Assembly (NCBI GenBank): GCA_003242115.1
Contig: QBMP01000310.1
Coordinates: 1-5,060, forward strand
Source of the DNA: Phormidesmis priestleyi
GTDB lineage: Bacteria > Cyanobacteriota > Cyanobacteriia > Phormidesmidales > Phormidesmidaceae
Length of the DNA stretch: 5,060 nucleotides
Reading direction: 5' to 3'
A model generated the notes under the pieces. The model was not told where the DNA came from. It made no database searches and saw nothing but the letters and a program-made list of their open reading frames with translations. Positions 4,419 through 5,060 of this stretch are shown piece after piece. Each line of letters begins with the position of its first letter. Position 1 is the stretch's first letter. The translations under genes and the position numbers were made by a program.

Positions 4419-5060
4419 ATGCAACTCGACGCCCATGTTCCTGACGGCCCCCTCCCTGACAAATGGGGCAGCTTTAAAGACCATTGTCAGCTCGTCAACC
4501 CTGGCAATAAGCCCAAACATACGGTCTTGGTGGTCGGTACCGGACTAGCGGGAGCCGCAGCCGCAGCGACCTTGGCTGAGCAGGGCTACCGGGTAAAGAG
4601 CTTCTGCATTCAAGATTCACCGCGTCGGGCTCACAGCATTGCGGCTCAAGGCGGCATCAATGCTGCAAAAAACTATCCCAACGATGGCGATAGCGTCTGG
4701 CGATTGTTTCACGACACTATTAAGGGCGGTGACTATCGTTCACGCGAGGCGAATGTGTACCGGCTAGCGCAAATTAGCAATCAAATTATCGATCACTGTG
4801 TGGCTCAAGGGGTGCCGTTTGCGCGGGAATATAGCGGTCTGTTGGCGAATCGATCTTTTGGCGGGGCACAGGTTTCGCGCACGTTTTACGCAAGGGGGCA
4901 AACAGGGCAGCAGCTATTGATGGGCGCGTATGGAGCAATGATGCGGCAGGTAGCGGCAGGGCGCATTGAGCTATTTTGTCGGCGCGAAATGCTGGATTTG
5001 GTGGTGGTGGAGGATCAAGCTCGTGGGATTGTGGTGCGCAATTTGCTGACGGGTGAGTTT
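4419..5060 (+). CDS. sdhA: Succinate dehydrogenase/fumarate reductase flavoprotein subunit (SdhA), N-terminal 214 residues, right end cut by window
   Basis: The flavoprotein oxidises succinate to fumarate (or the reverse) and passes electrons through FAD to the iron-sulfur subunit. The visible part has the dinucleotide-binding motif [19 protein letters not shown] (36-54, glycines at 40, 42 and 45). It also has [15 protein letters not shown] (69-83), where His72 matches the histidine that binds FAD covalently. Next come the [13 protein letters not shown] stretch (98-110), typical of the family, and the [14 protein letters not shown] segment (154-167). The wording of these motifs resembles the Bacillus/Bacteroides flavoproteins that pair with a five-helix cytochrome, matching the sdhC in this window. 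ATG 4419 is the only start, because an in-frame TGA lies at 4392-4394; a weak AAAGAAG precedes it. The substrate-binding C-terminal half and the expected sdhB lie beyond the edge. Confidence 0.96.
   Translation, partial: MQLDAHVPDGPLPDKWGSFKDHCQLVNPGNKPKHTVLVVGTGLAGAAAAATLAEQGYRVKSFCIQDSPRRAHSIAAQGGINAAKNYPNDGDSVWRLFHDTIKGGDYRSREANVYRLAQISNQIIDHCVAQGVPFAREYSGLLANRSFGGAQVSRTFYARGQTGQQLLMGAYGAMMRQVAAGRIELFCRREMLDLVVVEDQARGIVVRNLLTGEF

Overview
This window looks cyanobacterial. It carries five perfect copies of the HIP1 octamer GCGATCGC, has mid-range GC, and its proteins (an Iojap/RsfS protein, a short cyclophilin, a PIN toxin with a partner typical of cyanobacterial genomes) fit that group. 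The genus cannot be fixed from the sequence alone; a filamentous or Leptolyngbya-like lineage is only a guess.

Layout. Positions 1-456 (minus) hold most of a ribosomal silencing factor (rsfS), whose C-terminus lies beyond the left edge. A divergent intergenic region (457-657) carries a good promoter reading right, with a perfect dyad just past its predicted start point. Then come a small membrane-anchored coiled-coil protein of unknown role (658-984, TTG start), a single-domain cyclophilin-type peptidyl-prolyl isomerase (1115-1534) and an intrinsic terminator at about 1638-1673. Next is the five-helix, dihaem cytochrome b558 subunit of succinate dehydrogenase/fumarate reductase (sdhC, 1799-2488), with its own predicted terminator at 2572-2604. 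The right edge holds the first 214 codons of the matching flavoprotein (sdhA, from 4419), with the dinucleotide-binding glycines and the histidine that carries covalent FAD.

Between the two sdh genes lie about 1.9 kb occupied on the opposite strand: a possible 43-aa ORF, a PIN-domain toxin overlapping its antitoxin by 4 nt, and an unrecognised two-helix membrane protein. The membrane-protein gene and sdhA diverge from a 391-bp gap. That gap contains a cluster of degenerate GGATAA(R)CACCC motifs in both orientations, including a 16-bp imperfect inverted pair, and two potential hairpins in the sdhA leader.

How the genes work together. SdhC (membrane anchor and quinone site) and SdhA (FAD, succinate oxidation) should form one complex with an iron-sulfur SdhB encoded outside the window. 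RsfS and the cyclophilin are housekeeping genes for translation and folding. The toxin-antitoxin block and the unknown membrane gene look like accessory material set between sdhC and sdhA. The most noteworthy features are this split sdh arrangement and the unexplained repeat cluster just upstream of sdhA.
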